From NCBI GenBank assembly GCA_900314365.1, contig OMVH01000058.1, positions 1 to 8,349 on the forward strand: DNA of 8,349 nucleotides. Reading direction: 5' to 3'. The translations under genes and the position numbers were made by a program. Under the pieces are notes generated by a model, which did not search any database, was not told the DNA's origin, and saw nothing but the letters and a program-made list of their open reading frames with translations. The stretch's first letter is position 1. Every line of letters starts with the position of its first letter. Shown piece after piece: positions 6,203-8,349 of this stretch. This DNA is from an uncultured Prevotella sp. GTDB lineage: Bacteria > Bacteroidota > Bacteroidia > Bacteroidales > Bacteroidaceae.

Positions 6203-7819
6203 TTATCTCTTCAGATTGCCGTTGAGCTCGGAGTCGAACGAAGGATAAGGAAGATAGATAGTCTTCTCGTTTTCCCAGTTCTGGCTCTGCGGAATGGTCA
6301 CCTTCTCCTTTACGCTCACGCCGGGAGCCACCTCGATGGCTGCGTTGGCCTTACGCCGGTCGAAATTATCCTTCAGCGTGTTCATACGGAGCTGGTCCTC
6401 ACGTCTCGAGACAAGAGCCACCCAGTAGCCGGCCACTTCCCAACCGTGCTCCTTGACGCAGAGGTCGGCGAAGTCGGCTGCGCTCAGTCCTGATACCTCA
6501 GCCTCACCGGCGCGGGTACGCACCTTGTTGAGGCATTTGTAAGCCAGTGCGTCGGGAGTGCCCGTGGAGCGAGCCTGAGCCTCGGCATACCAAAGGAGAA
6601 CTTCGGAGTAGCGGATAAGGCGGTGACGCTGATCGGTACACATCACGCCCGAGGCGGGCTTGGTGTAGTCATAGTCGGAGGGACCGTCGCAGACGCTCCA
6701 GATGCGGAACAGCGGCTGGTACTCGTTGTAGCCCGGGGCGCATTTCTCCCACCAGTCCATCAGCTTGCCGTTATTGGGGTCGCCGGGAGTGGTGTTGCGG
6801 CCATTGTCGTAGAGCACCTTCTTGTTGTAGGTAGCATCCTTGCGCACGCCTTCGGGGAAGTCCTTCCAGAACTGAATCTCACCGAGACCGTCGCCCCATC
6901 CGCCGAGGGAGACGTACATGTTGCAGGAGCTCATCTGTGAGTCCTCCCACCAATAACCGAACTTAGTGCCGAAGTTGATACCGAGCACGCACTCTTTTGA
7001 GTAGTTGTGGCTCGGAGCATAGACATCGTAGTAGCTGGGCTCGATGATATACTCGTAGACTCCGCTTTCCACGCCGTCAATGACCTGCTTGGCCATTGCC
7101 GCAGCCTCAGCGTACTTGCTGTTGTTGTTCAGCGGCCATCCGCCTTCGGCCATGTATACAGCAACGAGAGCCGACATGGCGGCTTGCTTTGTGACGTAGA
7201 CGTTGGCACCACTGACGTTTCTGGGCTCTCCGGTGTAGGAAGTGGGGAGCAGTTCGATAGCATCCTTGAGGTCCTTTTCAATCTGCGCATAGACATCAGC
7301 CACTGAAGAGAGCGGACGCTCGTAGTCGATATCACCGGTGAGATTCATGGGCAGAGGTCCGAAGGCTCTCACGAGGTAGAAGTACTGAATGGCTCTCCAG
7401 ACTTTGGCCTGTCCTATGGCGATGTTGATTTCATTCTGCGAGGTGGGTGTCTTCGAAGCGCTTTCAACGATGTAGTTGGCAGCCTTGATAACAGAGTAGC
7501 TGGTGTTCCAGAGTGCGTCCACGCCCTTGTTGGTGTTGCTGGGATGGAATCCGTCGGTCTCCTCGTAAGCCTGCTTGTTGCTGCCCGTAGTGGTGGTGAG
7601 GTCGTCACCGGCCCAGCGCCATATCCAGGGGTTGGTGTTCACCTGGGTATTGGTCACCTGGGAGTAGAGGGCATAGACAGCCATGTTGAGCTCGTCCTGA
7701 CTGGAGAAGAAATTGGCGTTGCTGAGCTGCCCCTTGGGGTTCTCATCGAGGAAGTCGCTGCATGAGCTCAGGGTGAGCGCTCCTGCCAAAACTGTGAAGA
7801 TGATTCTATTGAGTTTCAT
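6203..7819 (-). CDS. SusD/RagB-family outer-membrane nutrient-binding lipoprotein
   Basis: This 538-residue protein is a surface lipoprotein that captures a glycan or other nutrient and acts as the lid of the SusC channel. The signal peptide ends in lipobox LSSC, with lipidated C20, followed by acidic residues (SDFLDE) typical of surface-exported Bacteroidetes lipoproteins. The N-terminal SusD region has NANFFSSQDELNMAVYALY (34-52) and helices with alternating aromatic residues. The C-terminal signature RLIRYSEVLLWYAEA lies near residues 400-415, followed by LNKVRTRAG. Length is typical (500-600) and the frame is intact. It starts 21 bases after the susC-like stop, the standard susC-susD order. 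Trp/Tyr-rich stretches around residues 290-320 may contribute to ligand binding, but the ligand cannot be deduced. The general family call is firm. A specific symbol such as susD would imply starch binding, which is not shown. Confidence 0.96.
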   Translation of the reverse strand: MKLNRIIFTVLAGALTLSSCSDFLDENPKGQLSNANFFSSQDELNMAVYALYSQVTNTQVNTNPWIWRWAGDDLTTTTGSNKQAYEETDGFHPSNTNKGVDALWNTSYSVIKAANYIVESASKTPTSQNEINIAIGQAKVWRAIQYFYLVRAFGPLPMNLTGDIDYERPLSSVADVYAQIEKDLKDAIELLPTSYTGEPRNVSGANVYVTKQAAMSALVAVYMAEGGWPLNNNSKYAEAAAMAKQVIDGVESGVYEYIIEPSYYDVYAPSHNYSKECVLGINFGTKFGYWWEDSQMSSCNMYVSLGGWGDGLGEIQFWKDFPEGVRKDATYNKKVLYDNGRNTTPGDPNNGKLMDWWEKCAPGYNEYQPLFRIWSVCDGPSDYDYTKPASGVMCTDQRHRLIRYSEVLLWYAEAQARSTGTPDALAYKCLNKVRTRAGEAEVSGLSAADFADLCVKEHGWEVAGYWVALVSRREDQLRMNTLKDNFDRRKANAAIEVAPGVSVKEKVTIPQSQNWENEKTIYLPYPSFDSELNGNLKR

Positions 7820-7840
7820 ATTTGTATCCGTATTTGAGGT

Positions 7841-8349
7841 TTAGAAAGTGAGACGTGCGCCGAAGGTGAATGTTCTCGGACGCGGGTAAGCACCGATGTC
7901 GATACCGTCGTTGGCGTCGACACTGCCGGAGCCCATGCGCGAGATGCCGGCGGGGTCCTGACCCTTGTAGCCTGTGATGGTGAAGAGGTTCTGTGCACTG
8001 AAAGAAAGACGGATGTCAGCAAACTTGGTGAACGACTTTCCAAGGTCGTAGGAGAGGGTGATGTTCTCCAGACGGAGATAGTCGTTCTTCTCAAGCCACT
8101 TCGTAGAGGCAGCCTCGTAGTCGTTGCCCACCACGGAGGTAGACGGGTAGCGGGGATTGTCGCTGTGGCCCACGGAGCGGTTGTAAGCTTCGCGCAGGGT
8201 GATGAAGTTGGAGTCGCCGTTGATGGAGCAGCCGGTGAAGCGCATCAGATTGAGGCGGTAACCACCGAAGGCAGCGTTGAAGAACATGTTCAGGCTCCAG
8301 TTCTTGTAGCTGAAGCTGTTGTTCCATCCCATGGTGAACTTCGGAGCAG
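7841..8349 (-). CDS. SusC/RagA-family TonB-linked outer-membrane transporter, C-terminal fragment
   Basis: Only the last 168 or so residues are present. The frame stays open to the right edge of the window, so the gene is cut by the window and not truncated biologically. The Met at 8332 is internal, because the residues before it (APKFT) continue the conserved block PKFTMGWNNSFSYKNWSLN seen in SusC barrels. The fragment consists of beta-barrel strands, including a stretch ending in YRLNLMRF, the segment LRLENITLSYDLGKSF, and FSAQNLFTITGYKGQDP. The end is PRPRTFTFGARLTF with a terminal Phe, the usual outer-membrane insertion signal for these barrels. The full protein would be about 1000 residues with a plug and a TonB box, and would import the ligand bound by the adjacent SusD-like protein using TonB energy. 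The operon promoter must lie beyond the window. Confidence 0.95.
   Translation of the reverse strand, partial: APKFTMGWNNSFSYKNWSLNMFFNAAFGGYRLNLMRFTGCSINGDSNFITLREAYNRSVGHSDNPRYPSTSVVGNDYEAASTKWLEKNDYLRLENITLSYDLGKSFTKFADIRLSFSAQNLFTITGYKGQDPAGISRMGSGSVDANDGIDIGAYPRPRTFTFGARLTF

Noticed and set aside
8330..8332. ATG at 8332 as the start of a small separate gene
   Set aside because: The frame continues upstream to the window edge with conserved SusC residues (APKFT), so this Met is internal to a cut-off susC-like gene.

Overview
The window looks like a chromosomal segment of a Bacteroidetes bacterium, most likely Prevotella/Segatella or a close relative. The evidence is a SusC/SusD pair, a DUF5107 tetratricopeptide protein, starts preceded by A/T-rich leaders rather than strong Shine-Dalgarno sites, and a GC-rich inverted-repeat spacer of a kind I associate, from memory only, with Prevotella genomes.

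Layout. Positions 1-704 hold no convincing gene. This stretch carries a strong imperfect inverted repeat (201-322), a stretch that is open on the + strand but lacks an early start codon (341-592), and a probable promoter and leader for the next gene. On the + strand, 705-2717 encodes a complete Kup-family potassium uptake permease. A compact hairpin terminator (2751-2803) separates it from a convergent operon on the - strand.

The - strand operon reads from the right edge leftwards. First comes the C-terminal end of a SusC/RagA TonB-linked outer-membrane transporter (cut by the window edge at 8349). It is followed 21 bases later by a complete SusD/RagB lipoprotein (7819-6203). After an 83-base spacer containing a GC-rich hairpin comes a 1103-residue exported DUF5107 plus TPR protein (6119-2808).

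The three - strand genes form the core of a polysaccharide-utilisation-like locus. SusC and SusD would bind and import a glycan or other large nutrient across the outer membrane. The DUF5107 protein is a cell-envelope partner, possibly acting on or binding sugar, whose activity I cannot determine from sequence. No recognised glycoside hydrolase, sulfatase or regulator is visible, so the substrate is unknown. The operon promoter and any regulator lie outside the window. The Kup gene appears to be an unrelated housekeeping neighbour.
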